A stretch of DNA of 64,000 bases from Sedimenticola hydrogenitrophicus. GTDB lineage: Bacteria > Pseudomonadota > Gammaproteobacteria > Chromatiales > Chromatiaceae. Position 1 is the first letter of the stretch; each line of letters opens with the position of its first letter. The notes under the pieces are model-generated. The model saw nothing but the letters and a program-made list of their open reading frames with translations. It searched no databases and was not told the DNA's origin. This document shows, piece by piece, positions 1-9,033 of this stretch. A program made the translations under genes and the position numbers. Where the stretch lies: positions 1 to 64,000 of the forward strand of contig NZ_JAQGEI010000034.1 in assembly GCF_029017505.1 (NCBI RefSeq), given 5' to 3'.

Positions 1-1
1 C

Positions 2-34
2 CAGGCCCTGCCGGAGCTGGCTGAGGTGCTCTGA
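2..34 (+). CDS. C-terminal end of an unidentified protein (partial)
   Basis: The window opens inside a frame whose last residues read QALPELAEVL followed by TGA at 32-34. A strong hairpin terminator follows 27 bases later, which supports this as a real gene end on the plus strand. Too little is visible to name the product. Confidence 0.5.
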   Translation, partial: QALPELAEVL

Positions 35-61
35 TTCCCATCGCACGCGGCAGCAGCCGAA

Positions 62-90
62 CGCCCTGCACTTCCGGTGCAGGGCGTTTT
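62..90 (+). terminator. Rho-independent terminator
   Basis: A perfect 9-bp stem (CGCCCTGCA at 62-70 with TGCAGGGCG at 78-86) and a 7-base loop are followed directly by TTTT. It lies just downstream of the partial gene ending at 34. Confidence 0.85.
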
Positions 91-194
91 GTTATTCAGG
101 TAAATCCTCGGGGTAATCCCAGGCCCAGCCGGGGGACTTGTCAGGTTTGACCGGTGCATGGGTCGAGCGCCTCTATATGACAAAGGGCAAATGG

Positions 195-275
195 ACTCTC
201 GCCAAGACGCCAAGAGCGCAATGATTAAAGGAGGGAATCGGCTTTCCTTGGCGGGCTTGGCGTCTTGGCGAGAGT
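195..275. repeat. Intergenic element with perfect 20-bp inverted ends
   Basis: The arm at 195-214 begins ACTCTCGCCAAG and its exact reverse complement lies at 256-275, separated by 41 bases. The arm contains a CGCCAAGA/CGCCAAG near-duplication. The rest of 91-444 shows no convincing gene; frames crossing it lack ribosome-binding sites and run antisense to the nitroreductase gene. It could be a mobile repeat or a structured RNA end; the sequence does not decide. Confidence 0.6.
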
Positions 276-444
276 AATAATCCTTTGCCGATCCGGGACC
301 GGGAAGGCGTCGTGGGAACGGAAAGTTGTTCGGCCGCCTTGGGCGGCTCGGGGGTATTGCGGGGGTGTTGTGGCGCTTTTGAGGCGCTCACCCAGTAAGC
401 TCCCGCCTTTGGTAGTTAACGTGTGCCAGGACCGTAACGCCGGT

Positions 445-1110
445 TTATTCAAAGAAGCGGCTGAACTGCTCCACCTCGTCGCGTGGCGTGCGGTAACTGT
501 TGACGAGGGCGCGCTCGTCCTCGTAACCCAGCGCCAAGCCGACCACCAGTTTCTTGTCGTCGGGGTAACCCAACTCCCGTTTGACGATCTGCGGATATTC
601 ACCCAGGGCCGCCTGGGGGCAGGTGGCCAGACCCTCTTCCACCGCCATCAGCATGATGGACTGGATGAACAGGCCGTAATCCAGGTAGGAGCCGGTTTCA
701 AGTATCCGGTCGATGAAGAAGAACATCATCACCGGTGCATCAAATCCACGGTAATTGGCGGCCCACTGCTCCTGCTGGCGCTGGGTCTCTTCGCGGCTGA
801 TATTGAGGGTCGAGTACATTTGCAGCCCACAGGCGCGGCGCCGTGCCTTGTAGATCCCTTCCCATACCTCCGGGTAGTACTGAAATTCCATCGCACCGGC
901 CTGTCCGCTACGAAAGGCGGTCTCCATCAGGTCACCCAGCCGGCGACGCTTCTCCCCGGTCACCACCGCCACCTGCCACGGCTGCGTGTTGGTGCCGGAA
1001 GGGGCATGACGTGCCGCATCCAGGATCCGTATAATCTTCTCTTTCTCCACTTCCCGCGGCAGGAAGGCCCGGGTAGCCTTCCTCTGTTGCAGCGCCTCTT
1101 TAACCTTCAT
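445..1110 (-). CDS. Nitroreductase family FMN oxidoreductase
   Basis: The protein has 221 residues and belongs to the nitroreductase fold family, flavoenzymes that reduce nitro, quinone or related substrates with NAD(P)H. The N-terminal RKATRAFLP and PSGTNTQPWQV segments are the usual FMN-binding signatures. A YPDDKKLVVGLALGY segment near the C-terminus is also typical. I start it at the ATG at 1110 (MKVKEALQQRK), because a GGAG lies just upstream and the 24-residue extension to 1182 is basic and unlike the family. The start is preceded at 1124-1139 by a site nearly identical to the palindrome in front of the acetoacetyl-CoA synthetase gene, so the two may share a regulator. The substrate is unknown. 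Confidence 0.85.
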   Translation of the reverse strand: MKVKEALQQRKATRAFLPREVEKEKIIRILDAARHAPSGTNTQPWQVAVVTGEKRRRLGDLMETAFRSGQAGAMEFQYYPEVWEGIYKARRRACGLQMYSTLNISREETQRQQEQWAANYRGFDAPVMMFFFIDRILETGSYLDYGLFIQSIMLMAVEEGLATCPQAALGEYPQIVKRELGYPDDKKLVVGLALGYEDERALVNSYRTPRDEVEQFSRFFE

Positions 1111-1123
1111 CGATCGGCTCCGG

Positions 1124-1139
1124 TTAACCTTAACGTAAA
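1124..1139. promoter_or_regulatory. Candidate LiuR-like operator (nitroreductase)
   Basis: TTAACCTTAACGTAAA matches the perfect palindrome at 16531-16546 (TTTACGTTAACGTAAA) at 14 of 16 positions, and the match continues with CGT into the flank. It sits about 14-29 bases upstream of the nitroreductase start. The motif resembles sites I recall for the MerR-type regulator LiuR, but that link is from memory. Confidence 0.45.
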
Positions 1140-1317
1140 CGTCATAATAGAGAATCCTGCCGGGATGTCCACGAAAAATCATGGTCGAATTTTGTGACCG
1201 GGAGAGGCAGGGAGCATTTTATCAGGTAGGCTAGAATGGTGTGGTTAGCAGGAGTCTGTTGGACTCCTGTACTGAGTTCACCGCCTCAATCAAACAAAAT
1301 ATACCGGGACGATATAT

Positions 1318-2697
1318 ATGCAAAAACTGGATTGCTTTAAGGCCTACGATATCCGTGGTCAGCTGGGCACATCGCTGAATGAGGACATCGCCTACCGCAT
1401 CGGGCGGGCCTATGCCGACTATATAAAGCCACGACGGGTGGTGGTCGGTGGGGATATGCGGCTTTCAACCGCGTCGTTGAAACAGGCGTTGTCCAACGGT
1501 CTGCGCGATGCCGGTGTCACGGTGCTGGATATCGGTTTGTGTGGCACGGAGGAGATCTATTTTGCCACCTCGCACCTGGCAACGGACGGCGGCATCGTGG
1601 TCACCGCCAGCCATAACCCCAAAGACTATAACGGGATGAAACTGGTGCGCGAGGAGTCGAAACCGATCAGCGGCGATACCGGACTGAAGGAGATCGAGGC
1701 GCTGGTCCGGAAAAACCGTTTCGCCGAAGTCGATGTGAGGAAGCGGGGGGTATATCAGGCGATCTCCACCCGCGAGGCCTATGTCGACCACCTGATGGGC
1801 TATATGGCCGCCGAGGCGATCCGGCCACTCAAGCTGGTAGTCAACGCGGGAAACGGTGTGGCCGGCCTTTGCATCGATGTCGTCGAGCAGCGCTTCGCAT
1901 CCCTGGGCATTCCGATAACCTTCCATAAGATTCATCATCAGCCGGACGGCACCTTTCCCCACGGCATTCCCAATCCGCTGCTGGAGGAGAACCGCCAGGA
2001 CACGATCGATGCGGTAGTGCAGCATCAAGCCGACTTTGGTATTGCCTGGGATGGCGATTTTGACCGCTGTTTTTTGTTTGACGAGCAGGGGCGGTTTATC
2101 GAGGGCTACTATATCGTCGGACTGCTGGCCGAGGCCTTTCTGGTGAAATATCCGGGCAGCCGGATTATTCACGATCCGCGTTTGATCTGGAATACGCTGG
2201 ATATTGTGAAACAGCAGGGTGGCGAGGCGATTCAGAGCAAAACCGGACATGCCTTTATCAAGGAACGGATGCGACAGGAAGATGCGGTGTATGGCGGTGA
2301 GATGAGTGCGCATCACTATTTTCGTGATTTTTTTTACTGCGATAGCGGCATGATTCCCTGGTTGCTGATTGCCGAACTGGTCAGTCGAAAACAGCAACCG
2401 CTGTCGACGCTGGTGGATGATCGTATCGCGCTATATCCGTCGCCCGGAGAGATCAACAGTGAGATTGCGCAACCGGCTGCCGCGATCGCCCGGGTCCTGG
2501 CCCACTACCAGGATGAGGCCCTGTCGGTCGATCATACCGACGGTATCAGTGTCGAGATGGCGGATTGGCGGTTCAATCTGCGCAGTTCAAATACCGAGCC
2601 GGTGGTCCGGCTGAACCTTGAAACCCGGGGGGATACCGAACTGATGCGTGAGAAGTGTGCGGAGGTGTTGAGCCTGTTGAGGTCGGCGGATGGTTAG
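1318..2697 (+). CDS. manB: Phosphomannomutase/phosphoglucomutase
   Basis: This 459-residue enzyme of the alpha-D-phosphohexomutase family interconverts mannose-6-phosphate and mannose-1-phosphate, feeding GDP-mannose and surface polysaccharides. The phosphoserine loop TASHNP places the catalytic Ser at residue 98. The Mg2+ loop DGDFDR lies at 245-250. The sugar-binding [10 protein letters not shown] segment is around 325, and the C-terminal phosphate-binding [12 protein letters not shown] around 424. Length and N-terminus (FKAYDIRG) match the CpsG/ManB type. A bifunctional AlgC-like role is possible. It stands alone, with no other sugar-nucleotide genes nearby. Confidence 0.92.
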   Translation: MQKLDCFKAYDIRGQLGTSLNEDIAYRIGRAYADYIKPRRVVVGGDMRLSTASLKQALSNGLRDAGVTVLDIGLCGTEEIYFATSHLATDGGIVVTASHNPKDYNGMKLVREESKPISGDTGLKEIEALVRKNRFAEVDVRKRGVYQAISTREAYVDHLMGYMAAEAIRPLKLVVNAGNGVAGLCIDVVEQRFASLGIPITFHKIHHQPDGTFPHGIPNPLLEENRQDTIDAVVQHQADFGIAWDGDFDRCFLFDEQGRFIEGYYIVGLLAEAFLVKYPGSRIIHDPRLIWNTLDIVKQQGGEAIQSKTGHAFIKERMRQEDAVYGGEMSAHHYFRDFFYCDSGMIPWLLIAELVSRKQQPLSTLVDDRIALYPSPGEINSEIAQPAAAIARVLAHYQDEALSVDHTDGISVEMADWRFNLRSSNTEPVVRLNLETRGDTELMREKCAEVLSLLRSADG

Positions 2698-2754
2698 CCG
2701 TTACTGGTACTTTGCCAGGGTGATATCGACTAGTTCAGCGCCCCTGTGGTGTTT

Positions 2755-2799
2755 CCATCCTCGGGTCCGTAAACGGTGCATCCCTGCACCACTCCTCGC
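2755..2799. repeat. Repeat family D core copy (GTAAACGGTGC)
   Basis: This segment (CCATCCTCGGGTCCG, then GTAAACGGTGC, then a GGTGCA-tccc-TGCACC hairpin and CACTCCTCG) recurs at 18215-18260 and, degraded, at 11340-11412 and 14461-14490. It is non-coding and lies between manB and the convergent histone-like gene. Confidence 0.6.
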
Positions 2800-2886
2800 T
2801 GCAAGGCGCGTTGTGCAGGCAATGGCCCGGTCCTTTGCAAGAGCCGCAACACGGCCAGGGGCGCGGACAGGTCAACTGAATACGTC
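2800..2886. repeat. Degraded interior of MITE family A
   Basis: This segment aligns by eye with the interior of the intact element at 29006-29170: GCAAGGC, TGCAGGCAATGGCC, then AACACGGCCAG and TGAATAC in the same order. The 21-bp terminal repeats are missing, so it looks like a decayed or truncated copy, directly joined to the family D repeat at 2755-2799. Confidence 0.5.
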
Positions 2887-2923
2887 AATATTACCCTGAC
2901 AGAGTACTGTCCGCGGACAAAAC

Positions 2924-2960
2924 AAAAGCCCGCTCCCGGTATGCGGCGGGGCGGGCTTTT
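2924..2960. terminator. Bidirectional terminator
   Basis: AAAAGCCCGC at 2924-2933 pairs with GCGGGCTTTT at 2951-2960, giving T-runs on both strands. It lies between manB and the convergent histone-H1-like gene ending at 3004 and could serve both. Confidence 0.8.
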
Positions 2961-3003
2961 TGTCCGGGAGCGGCTGTGTCAAACAGGCACCCGATCGCGC
3001 GGC

Positions 3004-3609
3004 CTATTCGCTTGCTGCGCTTTCCACGGCGGCAGAGGTCGTAGCGGCGGCAGCGGCCGGTTTGCGGGCGGCGGCCTTGCGTGGGCGGCGTTTGGCGGCT
3101 GCCTTACGCGGTTTCTTGGGGGCAGTTGCCTTGGCCCAGTCGCTTTCGAATTTTTCCAGTGCCTTCTGTTGTGCGGCAGACCTCTTCAGCGTGTCGTTTG
3201 CATCTTTGAGTGCCTGTTTGGCGCTCTTCATCTGCTCACGCAGGGCGGATACCGTCGGGCCCGCTTTACGCAGCGCCTCACGTGCCCGCTCAACCTGTTT
3301 CTGGGAAGCCGGCGTGCGATTGGCGGCGGCCTTTTCCGCAGCGGCGTTCTTCTTATCACGCAGTGTCGCCTGTCTGGCGACCGCCTTGTCCAGTTGGCCC
3401 TTGATTCTATCTACACTCTTTTGTGCCTGGGCCGCGCCTTTTTCATAAAGCTTGGCCAGTTGAACCTGTGATTTGGCTATGGTCTGTTCGAGTTCTGCCG
3501 CAGGAGAGAGGCTGGGTGCGGCCTTCTTGGCGGCAGCGGTTTTTGTTGCACGGGCTACGGTTTTTTTAGCAACGCGTTTTTTGGTGGTTCTTGCTTTTTT
3601 CGTGACCAT
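3004..3609 (-). CDS. Histone H1-like / AlgP-type Lys-Ala-rich protein
   Basis: The 201-residue protein has a Lys/Arg/Ala-rich N-terminus (about residues 1-30) and a second basic Ala-rich tail (about 165-195). Between them is a predicted helical, coiled-coil-like centre rich in Ala, Lys, Gln and Glu. This architecture is that of bacterial histone-H1-like and AlgP/AlgR3-type proteins, thought to bind DNA non-specifically. Low sequence complexity makes precise assignment unreliable. A GGGGAAC lies upstream of the ATG at 3609, and the bidirectional terminator follows the stop. It could alternatively be an RNA-binding or poly-anion-binding protein. Confidence 0.75.
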   Translation of the reverse strand: MVTKKARTTKKRVAKKTVARATKTAAAKKAAPSLSPAAELEQTIAKSQVQLAKLYEKGAAQAQKSVDRIKGQLDKAVARQATLRDKKNAAAEKAAANRTPASQKQVERAREALRKAGPTVSALREQMKSAKQALKDANDTLKRSAAQQKALEKFESDWAKATAPKKPRKAAAKRRPRKAAARKPAAAAATTSAAVESAASE

Positions 3610-3982
3610 CTAGAGGTTCCCCATGAAGAGTGTATGAAATGCGACGGGTTGTTTAATATCCCACAAATCGAATATTGCCAAAGATGCATACTGTTGCCAA
3701 TACCTTATTTGGATATTATGGAAAATATTCAACGGTTTTACAGATAATAGCGATGTTTTACTTAAACCGCGGGCGATAATTTTATTATTTTTCCTGAAAG
3801 ACCCAAATTAATGACTATTGCCGATATCTACGCCCCTATGTACGCCCCGGTGTTTTCAGTCTCATTCAGCCGTTGTGATTTCTCCGCTTGCCGGTTTCCG
3901 AGATGAAGAAAACATTGCCGATCAATCACAGAAACCGGGTTCAAGATATCGTCGCAGCGGTCGCTAAACTATTCCAGGTAGG
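3610..3982. other. AT-rich intergenic region, no gene seen
   Basis: This 373-base stretch separates the divergent histone-like and CheV-type genes. It is distinctly AT-rich between about 3650 and 3800 and presumably carries both promoters, but I could not single out convincing -35/-10 pairs. A 27-codon frame starting at 3903 (MKKTLPINHR) exists but has no supporting feature. Confidence 0.4.
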
Positions 3983-4963
3983 GTGGGCCTGGCGCTAGGT
4001 TTATCGCCGCGCACCTCGGTTATCAACTCAGCACACATAATTTTTGTGACTATAGATAATTCAAATCAACGGGGTAATCAGCAAGGGACACAGCAGCGCA
4101 TGCTGCTGTTCAACCTGTTCGGGCGCCAGGTGTTCGGCATCAATGTGCTGAAGATCAAAGAGATCATTCCCTATCACGCCATGAACACACTTCCCAGGAC
4201 CAATCCGGCGATTATCGGTATCGCGCGACTGCGGGGACAGCCTTTTCCGGTGATCGATCTGTCCAGCGCACTCGGCATGAGCGCACCCAGGGACACCGCC
4301 GAATACGCCGACTGCTCGATCATTATTTCCGAATTTAATCGCTCCCTGCAGGGTTTTCTGGTCAAGGATGTGGATAAGATCATCTCCCTCAAATGGGACG
4401 CCATACAACCACCGCCTGCCTCCTCGGGACGGTTCAATTACATCACCGGTGTGATCAATACCGAGGATCAGATCGTCGAGGTGATTGATGTCGAGCGCGT
4501 GTTGAATGAAGTGGCGCCGCCCAAGGACAGTACCGGGAAAGGTGTCAGCCTCTCCGATGAGCAGCTTGAACTGTTACGCCGCAAGCTGATCCTGGTGGTG
4601 GATGATTCCGGCCTTGCCAGAAAGCAGATATCACAGACCCTGGCAATGATTGGTCTCGATCCGATAATGGCCAATGACGGTAAGGAGGCGTTACGGATAC
4701 TGCATGCACTGCATGCCGAAGGGCGTACCGTCGACCTGATTATTTCCGACATCGAGATGCCTGAAATGGACGGCTACACCCTGACGCGTGAGCTGCGCAA
4801 GGATCAGGATTTCGCCTCGGTCTATATCCTGCTGCACACCTCGCTGGCGGGTGCCGTCAGCAAGGAGTATGCCGCGGCCAGCGGGGCAAATGCCGCCCTG
4901 ACCAAGTTCGTCACGGAAGAGCTGGCTGAGGCGGTGCTGGAGGGCTTGAGCCAGGCGCAGTGA
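3983..4963 (+). CDS. cheV: CheV-type chemotaxis protein (CheW domain plus receiver)
   Basis: An N-terminal CheW-like domain covers about residues 38-185 (LLFNLFGRQVFGINVLKIKEII, then TNPAIIGIARLRGQPFPVIDL). A C-terminal receiver domain covers about 200-325. The receiver keeps the acidic pair VVDDS, the phospho-acceptor Asp in ISDIEMPEMDG, the conserved Thr in LHTSL and the Lys in LTKF. CheV proteins couple chemoreceptors to the CheA kinase. The start is uncertain: the frame opens at GTG 3983, with another GTG at 4046 and an ATG at 4100, and the first ~35 residues are not CheW-like. No other che genes are adjacent, but a chemoreceptor lies at 61131. Confidence 0.88.
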   Translation: MGLALGLSPRTSVINSAHIIFVTIDNSNQRGNQQGTQQRMLLFNLFGRQVFGINVLKIKEIIPYHAMNTLPRTNPAIIGIARLRGQPFPVIDLSSALGMSAPRDTAEYADCSIIISEFNRSLQGFLVKDVDKIISLKWDAIQPPPASSGRFNYITGVINTEDQIVEVIDVERVLNEVAPPKDSTGKGVSLSDEQLELLRRKLILVVDDSGLARKQISQTLAMIGLDPIMANDGKEALRILHALHAEGRTVDLIISDIEMPEMDGYTLTRELRKDQDFASVYILLHTSLAGAVSKEYAAASGANAALTKFVTEELAEAVLEGLSQAQ

Positions 4964-5062
4964 TCCATGGACTCGCGCCAGGTGATTTCCAGCTTCGCTC
5001 ACAGCCGGGGGTGAGGTTACACTGGTAGTACAGATTTCAACCGGTTCAGATCTCACCCAGCC

Positions 5063-7402
5063 ATGACTGATAAACCCTATGCAGAGCGAATCCGGATACG
5101 CGGGTTGGTTCAAGGGGTCGGTTTCAGACCGACCGTCTGGAACCTGGCGCACCGTTGCGGCCTGCACGGTGCCGTCTGGAATGACGCGGAAGGGGTGCTG
5201 ATCGATGCGATCGGCAGCCGCGAGGCCATTGACCAACTGGTCGAGCTGATTGAAAAACACCCCCCGCCACTGGCAACGATCGATGCCGTCGAGCGGCAGC
5301 CGCTGGTGGATTGGCCGGATTACCGGGATTTTGAAATCATCGCAAGCCGCGGGGGCGAGATCCTCACCGGTATCGTCCCGGATGCGGCCACCTGCGACGC
5401 CTGTCTGCAGGATATTTTCGATCCGGATAACCGACGTTTTCACTATCCGTTCACCAACTGTACCCATTGCGGTCCCCGCCTCTCCATCGTGCGTGCGATC
5501 CCTTATGACCGGGCGACCACCAGCATGGCGCCCTTCCGGCAGTGTGCGGACTGTCTGTCCGAGTATCGTAACCCGGCGGATCGCCGCTTCCATGCACAGC
5601 CGAACGCCTGCGCCGCTTGCGGGCCACGGGTCTGGCTGGAGGATGCGGCGGGTGAGCGGCTGGATAACGGCGCGGATGCGGAGCCGATCGAGCTGGCGGC
5701 GAGACTCCTGATGTCCGGTGCGATCCTGGCGATCAAGGGGATCGGCGGGGTGCACCTGGCCTGTGACGCCGGCAATGAGACGGCCGTTGCCACCCTGCGT
5801 TCGCGAAAACGCCGTTACCATAAGGCCTTCGCCCTGATGGCAACCGACCCGGCAATGGTACGTCGTTACGCCCGACTCAACGATCAGGAGGCGCTCCTGC
5901 TGAAGAGCATCGCCGCCCCCATTGTGATCCTGCAGCAGGGTAATGACGAGGCGTTGGCGCCGGCGATTGCACCGGGGCAGCGATCCCTCGGTTTCATGTT
6001 GCCCTATACGCCGCTGCACCACCTGTTGATGGCGCGGCTGTCGCGGCCGATTGTGCTGACATCCGGCAATATGTCGGATGAACCGCAGGTGATCTCCAAT
6101 AATGCCGCCCATGAGCGCCTGTCGGCCATTGCCGATTATTGGCTGCTGCATGACCGGGAGATTGTCAATCGGCTGGACGATTCCGTGGCCCGGGTGATGG
6201 ACGGTGATGTGCGGCTGCTGCGCCGCGCACGCGGTTATGCACCCGCGCCGATCGCGCTGCCGGCGGCTTTCAAGCGGACACCGCAGATACTTGCCCTCGG
6301 CGGTGAACTGAAGAACACCTTCTGCCTGCTGAAGGGCAACCAGGCCATCCTCTCCCAGCATATGGGGGATCTGGAGAACGGCGCCACCATAAAAGAGTAC
6401 CACCGCTCCCTGGCGCTCTACCGTCAGCTGTTCCGGCATGAACCGACGGTGGTGGTAGTCGATTATCACCCCAACTACCTCTCCACCCAGTACGGCCAGC
6501 AGCTGGCGACGGAGGGTGGGCTGCATCTGGAAACGGTGCAGCATCATCATGCCCATATTGCCGGCTGTATGGCAGAGCATGGCATGGGCCTGGAGCAAGC
6601 GGAGGTGCTGGGTGTCGCCCTGGATGGCCTCGGCATGGGGGAGGATGGCTCCCTCTGGGGGGGTGAGTTCCTGAAGGTCAGTTACCGTGAGTTTCAGCGC
6701 CTGGGCCATTTTAAACCCACCGCCATGCTGGGGGGCGCCAAGGCGATGCATGAACCCTGGCGCAATACGCTGGCCTATCTGTTAAGTGAATTCGACTGGG
6801 ACGATCTGCCGGGTGAATATGCCGAACTGGAGATTATGCAGTTCCTCAACGGCAAGCCGATTGCAACGCTGCGGCAGATGCTGGAGCGGGGGGTAAACTC
6901 GCCGCTGGCCTCCTCCTGTGGCCGGCTGTTCGATGCGGTCGCCGCTGCTATCGGGGTGTGCCGCGAGCAGGCGAGTCATGAGGGGCAGGCAGCCATTGAG
7001 ATGGAGGCGCTGATCGAGCCCGGGGAACTGGACCGGTTGGAGGCCGGATACGGTTTTCAGTCGGAGACGATCGCCGGGCAGCGTGTACTGAGCTGGCAAC
7101 CGCTCTGGCAGGCCCTGCTCGGCGATCTGCAACAAGGTGTGGTGCCAGGGGTTATTGCAGCCCGGTTTCATAAAGGGATGATCGCTGCGGTCACGGAGAC
7201 GGCGCGGCTCCTCTGTCAACAGCAGGGACTGGAAACCGTGGTACTTTCAGGGGGCGTGTTCCAGAACAGGATCCTGCTCGAGGGTGTCAGCGGTGGGTTG
7301 CGAGAACAGGGTCTGATGGTGTTGAGCCCCCGCATCGTTCCGGCCAATGATGGCGGGCTTTCGCTGGGACAAGCGGTGGTAGCCGCGGCACGCCAGTTCT
7401 AG
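5063..7402 (+). CDS. hypF: [NiFe]-hydrogenase maturation carbamoyltransferase HypF
   Basis: This 779-residue protein has the full HypF architecture. An acylphosphatase domain lies at about 8-95 (GLVQGVGFRPTVWNLA). Two zinc-finger pairs follow, with Cys at 111/114/133/136 and 161/164/183/186. A YrdC-like carbamoyl-adenylate domain covers about 200-385, and a Kae1-like C-terminal domain has the HHHAH motif near 493. HypF converts carbamoyl phosphate to the thiocarbamate that becomes the cyanide ligands of the [NiFe] site. No hydrogenase structural genes or other hyp genes are in the window, so it is an orphan here. Its presence implies a [NiFe]-hydrogenase elsewhere in the genome. Confidence 0.95.
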   Translation: MTDKPYAERIRIRGLVQGVGFRPTVWNLAHRCGLHGAVWNDAEGVLIDAIGSREAIDQLVELIEKHPPPLATIDAVERQPLVDWPDYRDFEIIASRGGEILTGIVPDAATCDACLQDIFDPDNRRFHYPFTNCTHCGPRLSIVRAIPYDRATTSMAPFRQCADCLSEYRNPADRRFHAQPNACAACGPRVWLEDAAGERLDNGADAEPIELAARLLMSGAILAIKGIGGVHLACDAGNETAVATLRSRKRRYHKAFALMATDPAMVRRYARLNDQEALLLKSIAAPIVILQQGNDEALAPAIAPGQRSLGFMLPYTPLHHLLMARLSRPIVLTSGNMSDEPQVISNNAAHERLSAIADYWLLHDREIVNRLDDSVARVMDGDVRLLRRARGYAPAPIALPAAFKRTPQILALGGELKNTFCLLKGNQAILSQHMGDLENGATIKEYHRSLALYRQLFRHEPTVVVVDYHPNYLSTQYGQQLATEGGLHLETVQHHHAHIAGCMAEHGMGLEQAEVLGVALDGLGMGEDGSLWGGEFLKVSYREFQRLGHFKPTAMLGGAKAMHEPWRNTLAYLLSEFDWDDLPGEYAELEIMQFLNGKPIATLRQMLERGVNSPLASSCGRLFDAVAAAIGVCREQASHEGQAAIEMEALIEPGELDRLEAGYGFQSETIAGQRVLSWQPLWQALLGDLQQGVVPGVIAARFHKGMIAAVTETARLLCQQQGLETVVLSGGVFQNRILLEGVSGGLREQGLMVLSPRIVPANDGGLSLGQAVVAAARQF

Positions 7403-7446
7403 TGCGGAAACTTACCCTCGCCACGATCGGTCAAGCCCAACAGACT

Positions 7447-7884
7447 CTAGGTCTCGAAACAGCGGTTTTGCGCCTTCAGGTGACGTAGCACCTCAATCCG
7501 TTCTTCCGCAGAGATCATCCGTACGTTCTCCCGGTATTGCAGAAATCCCGCCAACGCTGACAGCGCATACGCCTCTTTAAACAGCGTGGTACCTATCCAG
7601 ATTGCCGCCCCCTGGTAGGGATCGTTATAGAAATCCGGTTTATAGCTGTAGGTTTGCGGTACCAGTGCGGTTATTTCACGTTCCAGGGCGAGGCAGGTTT
7701 TCGCCCGGTCGCTCTCGCTGGGCGTCGGCACAGCCGGGGTGCGGTAGAGTGTGAAAGGCAGCAGTGTGGAATCCGCTTTCCGCTCCGCTGATCTATTCGG
7801 CTCATCGGCCATGACGGTCGATACCGTGATCAGCAGCAGTAGAAAAACGCAGGTCTTGATCCCTGCCGTGACAGCGATTGGCAT
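7447..7884 (-). CDS. Secreted protein of unknown function
   Basis: The 145-residue protein starts with a classical signal peptide (hydrophobic FLLLLITVST, cleavage likely after VMA at about residue 26), so it should be periplasmic or outer-membrane associated. A strong AGAGGAG lies 6 bases before the ATG at 7884. The mature part has two cysteines (TCLALE and the C-terminal RCFET) that could form a disulfide, and a conserved-looking YSYKPDFYNDPYQGAAIW segment. I recognise no domain. It is convergent with hypF, 44 bases away. Confidence 0.7.
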   Translation of the reverse strand: MPIAVTAGIKTCVFLLLLITVSTVMADEPNRSAERKADSTLLPFTLYRTPAVPTPSESDRAKTCLALEREITALVPQTYSYKPDFYNDPYQGAAIWIGTTLFKEAYALSALAGFLQYRENVRMISAEERIEVLRHLKAQNRCFET

Positions 7885-8053
7885 TGTCCGCTCCTCTGGT
7901 TCTTTATCGCTATGTTAGCAGTATCGGCCGCCGTGGCGATAAGTTGACCAGAATCAAAGTTAAGTACGATATTATTTTTTTTACTCTCGACCCTGCGGCA
8001 TACTCAGCGGTTGAGACGCGCAAGTCCGCCACCGAAGATGAGGCGACGTGCGT

Positions 8054-8181
8054 TAAGGACCCGCGCAAGAATAAGCGCCTGTATGCGGTCGCCCCTGGGC
8101 TCCGCTGGCTGCGTTACGCTTTTTTGGCAATGGCACAGTGACGCCCTCGGTACCAGGGAATTATTCTTGTGCGGGTCCTAA
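8054..8181. mobile_element. MITE family A copy (internally deleted)
   Basis: The 21-bp terminal inverted repeats at 8054-8074 and 8161-8181 match at 19 of 21 positions (core AGGACCCGC and AAGAATAA), with TA at both outer ends. Read in reverse, its interior aligns with the right half of the 29006-29170 copy (TTGCCAAAAAA, GCGTAACG, GACCGCATACAGG), but the left half is largely missing. No coding capacity. The surrounding gap 7885-8269 otherwise shows no gene. Confidence 0.75.
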
Positions 8182-8269
8182 GTGCCGGATTGTTGAAAAA
8201 ACCGATGAAAATTGTCGGAAGATGCTATAAAATAAGTATTCGCTAATATATTGTCGTATGGAGCATCGA

Positions 8270-8917
8270 ATGCCCGATCTCGAATTTGAATTTTCATTAC
8301 GGCCGGACTCGGATTCCGAGTTGGCGCCCTATGTGGTCAAATTCACCGGAAAATCAATCGTCTGGGATGAATCCACGGGTTCTGACCGGGTGGTAGGCGA
8401 GATCCATGGTCATAAACTCGATCTGGCGGCGGCGATAGTCGACGGGGTCGATCAGACACTATTGCTCGACTCGATCTGCCCCGAGCTGTCGGAGTTTTCC
8501 CGGACGGCGTTTGGCGACAATGGCTGTCACTATCTGCAGAAGATGACCGATGGCAGCCTGAAGAAGCAGGAGTGCAGCGGGCTGGTCTACATCAACGAGA
8601 TTACGGTTGATCCGGCATATCGGGGACAGCATATCGGTAGTGCCCTGATGGGAAAGATTGGCCAGATGGTCGATGTGGAAGACAGTATTATCGCCCTGAA
8701 GGCGTTTCCACTCTCGCCTGAATACGGCAAGCGGGTACCGGAGGCGGATGTGGAGCGGGTCAAGCGATTTTATGAACGGCTCGGCTTCACCCATATCGGT
8801 GGCGAGTTCATGGTCAAACAGGCCAATCTATGCGACACCATCAAGAAACGCCTGGCCTGGAGAAAGGATCACCCGGCTGCCCTGCCGCCGCCGCTTTCGG
8901 GCAAGATCTACGTATAG
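8270..8917 (+). CDS. GNAT-family N-acetyltransferase
   Basis: The protein has 215 residues from the ATG at 8270, chosen over the in-frame ATG at 8258 because GGAG lies 6 bases before it. The acetyl-CoA-binding region reads INEITVDPAYRGQHIGSALM, with the expected V-x-P-x-x-RGxxIG motif near residues 110-128. The C-terminal RFYERLGFTHIG segment is also typical of the GNAT fold. The N-terminal ~100 residues are not recognisable, and the acceptor substrate is unknown. It is flanked upstream by a MITE and downstream by a small membrane protein gene. Confidence 0.82.
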   Translation: MPDLEFEFSLRPDSDSELAPYVVKFTGKSIVWDESTGSDRVVGEIHGHKLDLAAAIVDGVDQTLLLDSICPELSEFSRTAFGDNGCHYLQKMTDGSLKKQECSGLVYINEITVDPAYRGQHIGSALMGKIGQMVDVEDSIIALKAFPLSPEYGKRVPEADVERVKRFYERLGFTHIGGEFMVKQANLCDTIKKRLAWRKDHPAALPPPLSGKIYV

Positions 8918-9033
8918 CCGGCAAGTTATTGTCCGCGTTGTTCTGTGTTATAAACTGTCGTTGATCTGGTTGACCGGCACTGTTACCCATTCGCGGTAGC
9001 GTAAAGCGGTCTTATTTCTGACAGGGACAGGCT

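Noticed and set aside
265-1197. Plus-strand frame of 310 codons opposite the nitroreductase gene
   Set aside because: Antisense to a clear nitroreductase, and crosses the 20-bp inverted repeat.
2776-3471. Plus-strand frames across the histone-like gene
   Set aside because: Antisense to the Lys/Ala-rich gene; composition is that of reverse-complemented Ala/Lys codons.
4691-6751. Minus-strand open frame of 686 codons across hypF
   Set aside because: It lies antisense to a gene with complete HypF motifs, has no ribosome-binding site, and its translation is Arg/His/Gln-rich as expected of a GC-driven shadow frame.
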